This document shows positions 13,963-23,013 of a DNA stretch of 53,287 bases, one piece after another. The position numbers and the translations under genes are program-made. Positions within the stretch are counted from its first letter, which is position 1; each line of letters starts with the position of its first letter. The notes beneath the pieces were generated by a model, which ran no database searches, was not told the DNA's origin, and worked only from the letters and a program-made list of their open reading frames with translations. Source of the DNA: a virus; IMG/VR virus record IMGVR_UViG_3300005096_000121, positions 1 to 53,287 of that record. The stretch is one strand, 5' to 3'.

Positions 13963-15294
13963 CTAGGTGGCAAGAGAGTCGGCAATAGTTGGGCTACCAG
14001 AAGTTGGAAGTTGCACTCCAAAACCTTTTCGGAAGTAGGACTGAATAACTCCTGCTTCGTTGTTGGTGATGGTCACTGCAAAACGATCTCCAACAGAGAA
14101 TTCATCAACTCCTCTTAGGATGGAGAAATTCACTCCATTGTGATAGGAGGGAGCACTGACAACCACTTCGTCTAAGTAAGCTACGGTAGGTGTCAATGCA
14201 AAATTATTTATCAGCACTTTCACATAGACATCATTGGGATCGTATTGGTCGTCTAAGTACCAATGTAGATAAGCAGGAACAAACACATCACTAGAGGATG
14301 CTGGTAAATTGATAGTAGTTGTCTTTGTAAAGTAGACAGTGCTACCATCTGAGTTTTCTACACTCAAAACAATATCCAAAGCACTACTGGCTGGATCAGC
14401 ATCATTCCTACCGACCTGCAAACTTGTCATGTAAAGTTTGTTGGGGACTGTGCTAAAGACTTGCTGCTTCAATGCAGTTCCCGAAGTGTTGATCCGCAAC
14501 GAAGACGAACCTCTAAAGACATACTTGGCGGCATTGTTCTCTAGGTAGTCCGTAGTAACAGTTCCCGTCATGGTCCAACTATCAGGAACATTCGTCGTAG
14601 TGAAAGTTTCAAAGTCACTGTTCCCCACACCCAACGAGGACGGGTCACTATTGGCTGTCTGAATACTTGGTCCAGGTCCAGCAGCTTCATCTTGGATTTG
14701 ATACCCAGCCGTCTTAGCTGCTGTCGAGAACAAGTTCCATGTCTCTTGCCCATCCGAAGCCTTAGCAACGCATAAGGCGTAGATGGTGTCACTGGGTACT
14801 GCCATCTGGCTAGTAAGTCCTCGATACTCTTTCGTGGCAATACCACCAAACAGGGGAGAAGTCACTCCATCAAGCGTGGTGTCAATGACCAAGTCTCCGA
14901 TGGTTGTGGAGGTCACATTATCGCTCACACTCCCCACACTAATCACGGACGCTGTCACACTGTCAGACTCGTCATTGATGTACTCGATCAGAGCAAGAAG
15001 GATGGAGTTCAAGTCTTCTCCCTGCACGGGAATTTGCTCCCGAACAAAGTCTCGATCCGTGATTATTTCGGAAACTAGACCATTCATTCGCTCAATCCAA
15101 AGCACCACATTTGCTTTGAATCCGTTAAAGAGGTTTGGAATTGGTCCGAATAATCGGGTCAAATTGTTAGATTCCAAAATAGTTTCAATATCATCACTTC
15201 CAGTTTGAATGGTGGAAAGTAATCCATTGAACACATTCACGTTCTTGATGTATTTACCCAGTACGGTAAAGAAAGTCGTGGTGTTGAGAGCCAT
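13963..15294 (-). CDS. Virion-like protein with carbohydrate-binding-like C-terminal domain, paralogue A
   Basis: 443 residues. The N-terminal conserved block is shared with paralogue B; about residues 220-300 give SDFETFTTTNVPDSWTMTG and FRGSSSLRIN, the 'g.FE....P.gW......G..sl.i' pattern of CBM4/9 or related jelly rolls. Middle regions differ strongly from B, suggesting diversification of binding surfaces after duplication. ATG 15294 fits GGAG spacing and matches B; the adjacent ATG 15297 is possible. It is probably a surface or fibre protein. The region upstream is divergent with the protease/scaffold gene. Confidence 0.65.
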   Translation of the reverse strand: MALNTTTFFTVLGKYIKNVNVFNGLLSTIQTGSDDIETILESNNLTRLFGPIPNLFNGFKANVVLWIERMNGLVSEIITDRDFVREQIPVQGEDLNSILLALIEYINDESDSVTASVISVGSVSDNVTSTTIGDLVIDTTLDGVTSPLFGGIATKEYRGLTSQMAVPSDTIYALCVAKASDGQETWNLFSTAAKTAGYQIQDEAAGPGPSIQTANSDPSSLGVGNSDFETFTTTNVPDSWTMTGTVTTDYLENNAAKYVFRGSSSLRINTSGTALKQQVFSTVPNKLYMTSLQVGRNDADPASSALDIVLSVENSDGSTVYFTKTTTINLPASSSDVFVPAYLHWYLDDQYDPNDVYVKVLINNFALTPTVAYLDEVVVSAPSYHNGVNFSILRGVDEFSVGDRFAVTITNNEAGVIQSYFRKGFGVQLPTSGSPTIADSLAT

Positions 15295-15451
15295 CATAGT
15301 CTCCTTAGTTTTTCAGATAAAAAAGAGGCGAGTAAAGTAATACTTTCTTTCCCAGGAAAAAGCATTGACGTAACTTGTAGATTTGTAAAATTCATTACTG
15401 CTTAGAGATTATTATCTCAATAATTCAATCCTGAAACAAGTCAAGTCTTCT

Positions 15452-16615
15452 ATGTCGATTTTCAAAAAGAAAATTGTTACTCCTAAAGTCTACAGGGCAA
15501 ATACTCCGTTTAGTGGTGGCAAAGCAGTCACCGCTATGACGGTGGATAGGATTAAGAAGATTCACGATACTGCCAAGCAGATGATTGCTGACGGTATAAA
15601 AATCACTGCTCCATTTGCTCACAAAGATGAGAATGGAATCGTTCCTAAACCTCTTCTTGAAGGACAACTTGGAAGTTGGAATTCAGCCATCAATGGTGGT
15701 TACTGGAAGGACTTTGAGATCGATCCCGAAGACGGTGGTCTCATTGGTTTCTTGGATGCTCCAGGTGACTTAGACGATCTGAATACTCCCGCAGGTAAGG
15801 TTGGAAAAACCATACAAGAAACCTCAGTATTCCTTATGCCCGAATGGGAAGATGGTTTGGGAAAGACTAGAGAAGATGCTCTTTGGCACATTGCCTTGGT
15901 GGATGGTAAGGCAGTCGAATCAAATCAGAAGAATTTTGAGAAGGTAGAAGACCCAAAGCTTGCATTGGCTATGTCCTTCTCCATGTCGGATGCGATTGAT
16001 AACGATCCGACTCCAGAGCAGGGTGAGAACAAATCATCTTTAGTGATGAGTATCAAAGAGCAGTTAGAAGAGAAACTTGAGATTACGCTCTTGGAAGATA
16101 CTAATGAGACGAATTTTCTTGACAGGTTGTTGACTGTCCTTACTGCAATGAAATCAAAAAAGGAGGATGAAGACTTGACTCAAAAACCAGAAGGTGCTGA
16201 GCAAGTTTCTTCACCAATTGCCATGTCTGAACCTACTCCCGAAGTTATCGAGAAGAAAACCAATTCTCTCCTCTCCAGTCTTAATACTCACAAAAAGCTT
16301 GATTTGAAATCTCGACTAGGAGCACTCCAGTCGAAAGGTATTGTTGGCAAGAAACGAGCAGAAGACTGGGCAAATAAAATTGATGCTATCGCCATGTCAT
16401 TGAACGATTTTGATGACGATGGTAACTGTCCTCAGACAGCTATTGAGATGGCTATTGAAAACTTTGAGGAAGGTGGAATTTCTTTGCTTGATCCTCCTAA
16501 TGAGGATAAGCCCAAGAATGTTCACGGTGTAGAAGAACCTTCTGATATGGGTGTTGAAGAAGCTCTTCTGAGCAAAGAAGATGCGAATGAAGTTTATTCA
16601 ACCATGGGTCTGTAA
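15452..16615 (+). CDS. Prohead protease/scaffold fusion (Mu I-like)
   Basis: 387 residues. Residues about 40-150 resemble the phage I-type prohead protease (Mu gpI family): AHKDENG...PLLEGQLGSW, WKDFEI, and TSVFLMPEWEDG with WHIALVDGKAV near the end, the segment usually holding the catalytic serine/histidine region. The C-terminal 230 residues are acidic, low-complexity and helical, as expected for scaffolding. The protein likely templates capsid assembly and then cleaves itself. It opens the head operon directly upstream of the decoration and capsid genes. Confidence 0.7.
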   Translation: MSIFKKKIVTPKVYRANTPFSGGKAVTAMTVDRIKKIHDTAKQMIADGIKITAPFAHKDENGIVPKPLLEGQLGSWNSAINGGYWKDFEIDPEDGGLIGFLDAPGDLDDLNTPAGKVGKTIQETSVFLMPEWEDGLGKTREDALWHIALVDGKAVESNQKNFEKVEDPKLALAMSFSMSDAIDNDPTPEQGENKSSLVMSIKEQLEEKLEITLLEDTNETNFLDRLLTVLTAMKSKKEDEDLTQKPEGAEQVSSPIAMSEPTPEVIEKKTNSLLSSLNTHKKLDLKSRLGALQSKGIVGKKRAEDWANKIDAIAMSLNDFDDDGNCPQTAIEMAIENFEEGGISLLDPPNEDKPKNVHGVEEPSDMGVEEALLSKEDANEVYSTMGL

Positions 16616-16674
16616 CAAAGCCCGTAGATTTGTGACGAAGAAATAACCAACTCTTAATGTAAGAGGAAAGAACG

Positions 16675-17478
16675 ATGGCAAATGTATTTCAAGGCGAAAG
16701 CCTAGTACCCGGTATTCAAACTGAACGTCTCACTGTTGAGGCTCAACTTTACTTCGGTAGGATTGAGCAGCAACGGTTTCAAGGCGGAATCATTGACTCG
16801 ACTGCTTTGGACTCTGGTCATACGGATCAGACCAGTCAGTTACGTCCTGGATTGATTCTCGGCCTTATTCGATCAACCAACAAACTTGTGCAGTGGAGCC
16901 CTTACGCAATTGATGGTTCTCAGTACATTGCTGGATTCCTGAATCATCATCTTGATCTTGAACTTCACGGCACTGCTCAAGACCGATACAGCAACATGCT
17001 GTTCTATGGTGGCAATGCAAAGATGAGTGAAGTGCTTGTTCCTGGAGCGTCTGTTGCTGGAGTTTCTGGTAACGCTTATGAGTGGATCATTCGTGAACAG
17101 TTGAAGCATCGATTTGTCTTTGATGACGACATCTATGGTGAGTACACTTCAGACCACAAGATCAAAGAATTGGGTACTGATACCGCAGAAACTTTAGTCG
17201 CTGCGGATCACAATCTTACAGTAACTAATGTGGGTGGTACTGCCACTGCAACAGTGACGCTTCCTGCCCCACTACCTGGACTCAAGTTTAGGTTTGTTCA
17301 GAAGGCTGGAGAGATTCTTACTGTGGACAGTACAGCTACTGGTCAGTTTATGGACGGTACGGCTACTGCCGCTAATGATGCAACTATCGCAGCGACCAGT
17401 TTCAGTATGTTGGAAGTGGAAGGTGTTCGTTCTGCGACTGCTCCTACTTATCAATATCTAGTTAAGCGTTTGGTCTAA
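16675..17478 (+). CDS. Head decoration-like protein with extra C-terminal beta domain
   Basis: 267 residues, about twice the size of lambda gpD. The N-terminal part shows the decoration pattern: SQLRPGLILGLI, then WSPYAIDGSQYIAGFL. A middle segment is helical and the C-terminal 100 residues are alternating valine/threonine-rich strands (NLTVTNVGGTATATVTLPAP) ending in LVKRLV, a separate beta domain probably displayed on the capsid surface. Its position just before the capsid gene matches lambda gpD-gpE order. Confidence 0.7.
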   Translation: MANVFQGESLVPGIQTERLTVEAQLYFGRIEQQRFQGGIIDSTALDSGHTDQTSQLRPGLILGLIRSTNKLVQWSPYAIDGSQYIAGFLNHHLDLELHGTAQDRYSNMLFYGGNAKMSEVLVPGASVAGVSGNAYEWIIREQLKHRFVFDDDIYGEYTSDHKIKELGTDTAETLVAADHNLTVTNVGGTATATVTLPAPLPGLKFRFVQKAGEILTVDSTATGQFMDGTATAANDATIAATSFSMLEVEGVRSATAPTYQYLVKRLV

Positions 17479-17527
17479 GTTGATTGACAAATAAACAAGG
17501 CTACTTTACTAAAAAAGAGGAATAATC

Positions 17528-18691
17528 ATGGCCAATATTACGCTAGCCCAAATGCTGAAGTACGAGTTTGTTCTGGGAATTTTCTCCAGGCTTGCTTCTC
17601 CCGCAACTCAACTGAGTTCCTTCTACGGAATGCGACCAGAGTCTCCCGGCACAGAACGGGCACTCAATGGGCGTAATGTTGGTTGGGATATCTTCGATAA
17701 CACTCGAACGATGGCTAAGGCACGATCTCCTTATAGTGGTCCTGCTAGCACTCGTTTGAAGCCTACAGGTCATGTGTCTGCTACGCTCGTTCGACTCTAC
17801 GAGAAGATCGACATCATTCACGAGAAGGTTTACGGTACTCGTCCTCTGGGTGCTCAGTATGGAGACGTGGATCGTACTGGCCAGACTTATGTCGGTCGTC
17901 AGATCAAGTATGCGGCACAACGTACGCAAAACACTATGGAATTCATGGTGAGCCGCATGTTCCGTGGGGGTTTTGCTATCGAAGTGGATGGCGAAGATCA
18001 TTTTCTTCGAGAAAAGAATGCCGGAACTGTAAACGTAGATTACCAAATTCCTCCAAACAACATTGGTCGAGTACCTGAACTTGCCGGTGGTGATCCTGTC
18101 ATTGATGCAGATTGGGATGTTGCAACGACTGACATTGCAAGTCAGCTTCTCAATCTCAACAAGGTGTCGGAACGACTCTCGGGACTTCCTATCACTGAGT
18201 TCTGGATCAATTCCACAACTCTGGGATATCTCTACGAGAATAACCAACTTGCTTCTGTAGCAGGTTCTTCGGCTCGAATTTTTGATACTTTGACTGGACA
18301 AGAGATCAGCACTGTTGACGATGGAAGTCGCCCTTCCGGCATTACGGTAGTCTTCCGTGCGATGCCCCAGTACAAGTTCCATATCTATGATGCGGTGCTT
18401 AATGTTGATTCTCAAGTCGATAGTTCTGTCGAGTCTGACACCTCACTATTCATTCCTGATGGTCGATGCATTGCTACACCTCATCCAAGCATGACTGAGT
18501 GGCGAGGTACGGCAGTAGGTAGTGAACCTATCCGCGAGAATGACGAATCTGAAGTGGTCTATAAAGAAGGTTTCTCGTCCTGGAGCAAACGCATGAATGA
18601 TCCTCCGGGCGAAGAGCTACGAACACTGACTAACATTCTTCCCATCTTGTATATTCCTAGTGCGGTGTTCTACCTCACTGTCGATACGTAA
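17528..18691 (+). CDS. Major capsid protein, lambda gpE family
   Basis: 387 residues, close to lambda gpE-type lengths. An N-terminal helix (LAQMLKYEFVLGIFSRLASP), the FYGMRPESPGTE/NVGWDIFDNTRTMA block, the 'AQRTQNTMEFMVSRMFRGGF' spine helix and a C-terminal EEL-TLTN-PILYIPSAVFYL strand all fit the Phage_cap_E family (HK97 fold). It should form the icosahedral shell with the preceding decoration protein. A TTGACA lies at 17484-17489 but no convincing -10 follows. A strong terminator ends the unit. Confidence 0.9.
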   Translation: MANITLAQMLKYEFVLGIFSRLASPATQLSSFYGMRPESPGTERALNGRNVGWDIFDNTRTMAKARSPYSGPASTRLKPTGHVSATLVRLYEKIDIIHEKVYGTRPLGAQYGDVDRTGQTYVGRQIKYAAQRTQNTMEFMVSRMFRGGFAIEVDGEDHFLREKNAGTVNVDYQIPPNNIGRVPELAGGDPVIDADWDVATTDIASQLLNLNKVSERLSGLPITEFWINSTTLGYLYENNQLASVAGSSARIFDTLTGQEISTVDDGSRPSGITVVFRAMPQYKFHIYDAVLNVDSQVDSSVESDTSLFIPDGRCIATPHPSMTEWRGTAVGSEPIRENDESEVVYKEGFSSWSKRMNDPPGEELRTLTNILPILYIPSAVFYLTVDT

Positions 18692-18736
18692 GCCACGAAC
18701 ATAGAATGATTTGTGTGATGTGGAGGTTTTTCATTT

Positions 18737-18774
18737 CCCCTCTTAGCCTCTGCTCAGGTTAGGAGGGGTTTTTT
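18737..18774 (+). terminator. Strong intrinsic terminator after the capsid gene
   Basis: CCCCTCTTAGCC pairs over 12 positions with GGTTAGGAGGGG, followed by TTTTTT. It probably sets the capsid transcript level apart from the downstream genes. Confidence 0.9.
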
Positions 18775-18790
18775 ATAGAGAGAACAAGTC

Positions 18791-19093
18791 ATGGCTATTA
18801 CAACTGACGGCCTCCGTCCGAACCAGTTCAACAAAGCAATCAGTGGTGTATCTGAGGGTTTTGTGTGGGCTAGTAGTGACACCAACTATTTTTCTAGGAC
18901 TATCAACGCTGTAGAACGACAAGAGATATCTAAGGGTATCTCTGTCGCGGAGAGTGGTTTGTATGCCTTCACCATGGCCTCTGGTTCTGCTGTGACAGTA
19001 TTCCTAGCTGCTGGGGTAATTCACCCTATTCATGCAAAAAGATTCTTAGCTGCGGGCACAACTGGCACCGGAACATTGATCGTTTGGATGTAG
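18791..19093 (+). CDS. Small probable virion protein, 100 aa
   Basis: Beta-rich with a glycine/alanine-rich C-terminus (VFLAAGVIHPIHAKRFLAAG), as in small head-associated proteins. It lies between the capsid gene terminator and the connector gene, with a ribosome site after the terminator. No family is recognised. A head-fibre or decoration role is inference from position. Confidence 0.6.
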   Translation: MAITTDGLRPNQFNKAISGVSEGFVWASSDTNYFSRTINAVERQEISKGISVAESGLYAFTMASGSAVTVFLAAGVIHPIHAKRFLAAGTTGTGTLIVWM

Positions 19094-19094
19094 T

Positions 19095-19877
19095 ATGTCT
19101 ACTATCACTCTTACTGCATACACGAATGGTGCGTTGACTGATGTGACTTCAGTCGCGTTGGAAGATCGTACAGATACATTTGGAGTACGAAGAACAGATA
19201 CGGGAGATATTGTAGTAGGTACTGGCACTGCTATGACTAACTCCAGTCTTGGTACTTACACAAATACATTTGCTGATCCAAGTTCTGGTGTAGTTTACGA
19301 GTATGAATACAAAGCAGTCATCAACGGAGTCACTCATTATCGAAACAAACTAGCAGAGCAAGGAACCATTGAAGACACTATCATCATTGCTTCTTCTGCC
19401 TACTACTCTTCACAAGCGGAAGTTTATCGCATGTTGGGAGAGGTGGCGACTGACTTACTTTCGGATGATGTTTCTAGGGATGATCGAAGTTTCATCTGGC
19501 AAGAAATACTTGGATCAGCTACCTCCACAATCGACCTTTATCTCCACCAATTCCACAAGCCCACTGCTTTAACAAATTCAAACTTTGTACGTAGGAGAGC
19601 AACAACTCTTGCAGCACATTTAATTTCATCGCGAAGAGGTAACGCTCCTCTATTCTCAGATCAAGTAGATCGGATTTACAGCGAACTGGACGAGCTAAGA
19701 TCAGGAAGACTGACATTACCTGGAGTAGAAGAGATTGGTTTCTTTGGTCCTCTGGTACGAAACTATGAGTTAGAGACCTACCGAAGATATCATCCATTGA
19801 GAGTTGAATCCTCCACCTCCACTGGGGATAGATATGCTGGAGAAGATACTTCGTGGGAATATCCTTTCTGGTTTTAG
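19095..19877 (+). CDS. Head-tail connector (DUF1320/gp36-like) with N-terminal Ig-like domain
   Basis: 260 residues. The N-terminal 90 residues are beta-rich, Ig-like. The C-terminal 150 match the DUF1320 connector pattern (Mu gp36): a tyrosine-led first helix (EVYRMLGEVATDLLSDD), IDLYLHQFHKP, the VRRRATTLAAHLISSRRG helix and a YSELDELRSG..L ending. This family sits under the portal at the head-tail joint. The order portal adaptor, tail completion and tail tube in the next genes supports the call. The Ig-like fusion is unusual. Confidence 0.65.
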   Translation: MSTITLTAYTNGALTDVTSVALEDRTDTFGVRRTDTGDIVVGTGTAMTNSSLGTYTNTFADPSSGVVYEYEYKAVINGVTHYRNKLAEQGTIEDTIIIASSAYYSSQAEVYRMLGEVATDLLSDDVSRDDRSFIWQEILGSATSTIDLYLHQFHKPTALTNSNFVRRRATTLAAHLISSRRGNAPLFSDQVDRIYSELDELRSGRLTLPGVEEIGFFGPLVRNYELETYRRYHPLRVESSTSTGDRYAGEDTSWEYPFWF

Positions 19878-19883
19878 TGGCAG

Positions 19884-20633
19884 ATGACTAGAATAATAAC
19901 TACCAAGCTGAGCAAGTCTGAAGTCAAAAGAGTCATAAGAGAGATACCGGGAATCATTTCGGGAAGATTACGAGACCCACACCAACTACACAATAAGTTT
20001 TGGGGTGCTGTCGCACTCTCCATGTTTGAAAGCTTACACAAGGCATTCGAGCAAAAGAGTTTGGGCCTACAAGATGAGTTAGGTATATTTTGGAGTGACA
20101 TCAATGAAGAGACGAAAGCATACTCAAGACCCATAAACAGAAACGATCTCACAACACCACAAAGACGAGCATCCAAAAACAAGAACACTATAGGACTGCT
20201 CACACCAACCCAATACAAAGAGTGGAAAAAGATATTCAGTAAAATTTACTACTCCCTTAGAGAAAAGTTGGGGGAGTCAGAAGCCAAAGAATTCGCAGCA
20301 CAAGTAGCTTGGGACAAACTAAAGAAATCAGGAGCAAGCACCAAGATAGATGTACTAGGGAGAAGAGACCTTCTCATCATGCGAAACTCGGATAAGTTGT
20401 TCAAGTCTTTCTTCCCAGGAAAACTCACCAAAAATTCTTATAGAAAATACAACAAAGATCAAGTTTACATTGTCGAAAAAGGTTCCGTAACTGTGGGTAC
20501 TCAAGTAGACTATGCTGGTGATGCTTTTGAGAAACGTCCTATGTTTGCTGGTGATATGAGTCCTTGGATACGAAGAGCAACTAAATCAGGCTCTAAGAGA
20601 TTGCTAGAGTACCTACAAGAGACACTGACATGA
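19884..20633 (+). CDS. Phage virion morphogenesis/tail completion-like protein
   Basis: 249 residues. The N-terminal helices resemble a tail-completion fold, and the C-terminal GSVTVGTQVDYAGDAFEKRP followed by MFAGDMSPWIRR matches the 'vGt.v.YA..hE.G....RPfl' end of the virion morphogenesis (gpS-like) family. It probably joins tail to connector. It overlaps the next gene as ATGA at 20630. Confidence 0.65.
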   Translation: MTRIITTKLSKSEVKRVIREIPGIISGRLRDPHQLHNKFWGAVALSMFESLHKAFEQKSLGLQDELGIFWSDINEETKAYSRPINRNDLTTPQRRASKNKNTIGLLTPTQYKEWKKIFSKIYYSLREKLGESEAKEFAAQVAWDKLKKSGASTKIDVLGRRDLLIMRNSDKLFKSFFPGKLTKNSYRKYNKDQVYIVEKGSVTVGTQVDYAGDAFEKRPMFAGDMSPWIRRATKSGSKRLLEYLQETLT

Positions 20634-21220
20634 TAGAGGGAGAATATTTACTGAAAGCTGTTAGAAACAAGTTGAGATCAGATTTGAAGGATGTTGTTGG
20701 TAGGCGGGGGATGAGCAGTAAGAGCCACAACAAGTCTATTCAAATCATGCCGGACGAAAAGGTGCCGGCACTAGCTGGAGAGGAGTTCATTTCAGTTTAC
20801 GGTTCTCAATTTGTTAATTTGTATCCTGCTCAGACACAAGTAGCGAAGGAAAGCTATTCCCTATCAGTCGGAATAACCAGGAGAGTGTCGGGTCAGTTTT
20901 CGGCAAGAGTTGGTGACACCATTTACACGAAAGACACGCAGGTACTCAATCGACTCAAACCTTCCATGCTAAAGAGAGCAAGATTGATTATCAACATGAT
21001 TGATGGGATATACCCCATCATAAATGCTGCCAATTTGAACACAGACGCATCTTTAGGTGAGTGTGACTTCTACACTCCCCTAGGATTACTATCCGCAGAT
21101 GCTCAACCAAGATACGTAGACGAAGATCATTTTTTTACTGACCCTAGTAACAACAAATTCCACAAAGGTCTTTTCATGGAGATCAACTTTGGTGGTGCTG
21201 AATTGTTACGAGCAAAATAA
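20630..21220 (+). CDS. Probable tail terminator/minor tail protein
   Basis: 196 residues, no signature recognised. Its place, between a tail completion protein and a tail tube protein, is that of a tail terminator (gpU-like) in siphoviruses. It begins in an ATGA overlap. The middle has a basic ITRRVSGQFSARVGDTIY segment and the end is beta-rich. The call rests on synteny. Confidence 0.5.
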   Translation: MIEGEYLLKAVRNKLRSDLKDVVGRRGMSSKSHNKSIQIMPDEKVPALAGEEFISVYGSQFVNLYPAQTQVAKESYSLSVGITRRVSGQFSARVGDTIYTKDTQVLNRLKPSMLKRARLIINMIDGIYPIINAANLNTDASLGECDFYTPLGLLSADAQPRYVDEDHFFTDPSNNKFHKGLFMEINFGGAELLRAK

Positions 21221-21232
21221 AGTGAGGTAATC

Positions 21233-21790
21233 ATGTCTCTATTGAGCAGCCCAATTGCTGGCTACCATGCAATTAGCCATAAAGAGAGAAGTCAAACTAT
21301 AGCTGGTTCTCCCTATCTAGCTTTAGGATCGACTGGACCTGAGGGGATCAATCTTTCCGTCAGTAGAACCTTCCAAGATATTACTGGTGATGCTCTCGGA
21401 GATACCATCGTTGATCAGGTGTACACAGGAGGAAACTGTGTACTTGAATTTGTTCTACAAGAGATTGATAGTGATGCTGTAAGAGATTTCATTAGTTCAA
21501 CTCGCTGGACAGATAATCCCTCAACAACAGTTCCTTCGCACAATGAAGTGGGTATTCTTGGGCATCTAGCTTCTTCGTTTGCTGGAGTTCTCAAGCTCAC
21601 TCCAGTCGCTGGTACGTCTGCTGCGGATGCTCATGGTGGGAATTCTACAAGGAATTTTATTGGTCATGTTATTGACGACTTCAATGAGACTCTTGATGTA
21701 AAACTCAATGTAGTTCCCATACGATTTCGATGTTTACCATTTGTCAGTTCAGCTACTGGAAGTCCTCAAGTCTGGTGGGAATGGGAATAA
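21233..21790 (+). CDS. Tail tube protein candidate
   Basis: 185 residues, beta-rich. The order 'INLSVSRTFQDITGDALGDT', 'VYTGGNCVLEFVLQEIDSDAV', and a C-terminal 'VIDDFNETLDVKLNVVPIRF' is typical of tail tube subunits with a hexamer-forming beta barrel (long strand, loop, final strand). No sheath gene is nearby, so a flexible, non-contractile tail is likely. The dispersed motif follows the stop. Confidence 0.6.
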   Translation: MSLLSSPIAGYHAISHKERSQTIAGSPYLALGSTGPEGINLSVSRTFQDITGDALGDTIVDQVYTGGNCVLEFVLQEIDSDAVRDFISSTRWTDNPSTTVPSHNEVGILGHLASSFAGVLKLTPVAGTSAADAHGGNSTRNFIGHVIDDFNETLDVKLNVVPIRFRCLPFVSSATGSPQVWWEWE

Positions 21791-21798
21791 GATTCTCT

Positions 21799-21818
21799 GA
21801 TTAAATTTCACCATTCAG
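21799..21818 (+). repeat. Dispersed 20-bp motif, copy 5
   Basis: GATTAAATTTCACCATTCAG, in the gap between the tail tube and tape measure genes, immediately before the ribosome site of the latter. Confidence 0.8.
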
Positions 21819-21831
21819 AGGGTAATCTACC

Positions 21832-23013
21832 ATGGCTGACGAGACCATCAAAATCACGATTGATGACGATTCCTTATCGTCAACTCAATCAGATACTGTC
21901 AATACTGTTCCCGATAGTATTCAAGATGTGATGGATGAGTTGAATGGTCTCTCTTCTAAAGCGACAGACGCAAAAGATTCTCTTGATGATCTGAGTTCTT
22001 CCACAGACAAAACGAAAGAGAATCTATCCGATGACTTGTCGGGTGATGTAGACAGAACGATAGAAAGCTTTGGAGATTTGTTATCCGCCCAAGTCGATAC
22101 AATTACCGGGAGTCTTTCGGAGCTAGAAAAAACATCACAGTCTTTTGATGAGCAACTGAAAACGACAGTACAGTCAGAACAAGAACTGAATGAAGAGATT
22201 GTCAGTCTTGTAGACAAATTGAAACAAGTAGAGAGTGAGTTTTCCAATCTACAAGAAAAGGTAGCGGATCAGAACAAAGCAGGAAAGAAGTCTGAAAAGT
22301 CAGGAAGACTTCTCATACGTCAAACATCTAATTTGGCAAGATCAAGTGGAATTGTAAGCAGTAGCTTAAATCAAGTAGTGAATGCTAGTACAGCCTTAGC
22401 TACAAAGTTGGGTAAGCTCGGTTTTGTATTTGTCGCAATGACTGTTGCCGCAGTGCTCGCAGCTAAGGCGATGAAGGCTTTAGACTCTTTTGCAGATTCT
22501 TTAGCGAAACAAATTGGAGGATTTTCTGCTGAGAGTGTAGAGGCCAATGTCAACAAAAGCATTAAGGAACTTGAGGACAGAATAAGGTTGGGTCAAGAAC
22601 GTGGTCAAGATGCGGCAGAGTTGACAAATGCTACAACAGAGATGGGACAAGAGATACGACAATTCAAAAGATCAATGCTGGAATTGTTTCTTCCATTAAT
22701 GGCACTAATAGTCAAACTATTGGCAGGTGCAGTGAAGGTTTTGAATTTTATTTTGGAACCCGTCATAATGATAAACAATACTTTTTTGTCAGTGAAAGAT
22801 TTGTTCGTATCGCTCATTACTTTTATGTTTCCTATGCTGACTGAATTGGTGCGACAAATAGTGAGTAATACAGAAAAAGATGAAGTTCCGCCGGACCATT
22901 CCGAAGACTTTGCTGCGTTATTCGATCCAGACAATGTGGGATTTCGCAACAAAGACAGGGGAAAGTCATTTAAGAAGAAGTTCGACCAAATGTTTGGAGC
23001 ACCCAGAAACTAA
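21832..23013 (+). CDS. Short tape measure protein candidate
   Basis: 393 residues. Residues about 20-170 are acidic heptad coiled coil with long serine/aspartate runs; residues about 195-215, 290-315 and 325-345 are hydrophobic segments, the usual tape measure architecture (coiled coil then membrane-like patches). The length is small for a tape measure, implying a short tail, or else the role is shared with the next gene. It follows the tail tube gene. Its stop overlaps the next start (TAATG). Confidence 0.6.
   Translation: MADETIKITIDDDSLSSTQSDTVNTVPDSIQDVMDELNGLSSKATDAKDSLDDLSSSTDKTKENLSDDLSGDVDRTIESFGDLLSAQVDTITGSLSELEKTSQSFDEQLKTTVQSEQELNEEIVSLVDKLKQVESEFSNLQEKVADQNKAGKKSEKSGRLLIRQTSNLARSSGIVSSSLNQVVNASTALATKLGKLGFVFVAMTVAAVLAAKAMKALDSFADSLAKQIGGFSAESVEANVNKSIKELEDRIRLGQERGQDAAELTNATTEMGQEIRQFKRSMLELFLPLMALIVKLLAGAVKVLNFILEPVIMINNTFLSVKDLFVSLITFMFPMLTELVRQIVSNTEKDEVPPDHSEDFAALFDPDNVGFRNKDRGKSFKKKFDQMFGAPRN

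Noticed and set aside
17484-17512. Promoter directly upstream of the capsid gene
   Set aside because: TTGACA is exact but the only hexamer at 17 bases (TACTAA) is a poor -10 match.
17543-18415. A 290-codon open frame antisense to the major capsid gene
   Set aside because: It lies wholly inside a confident capsid gene, has unusual amino acid composition and no ribosome site. It is a reading-frame shadow.
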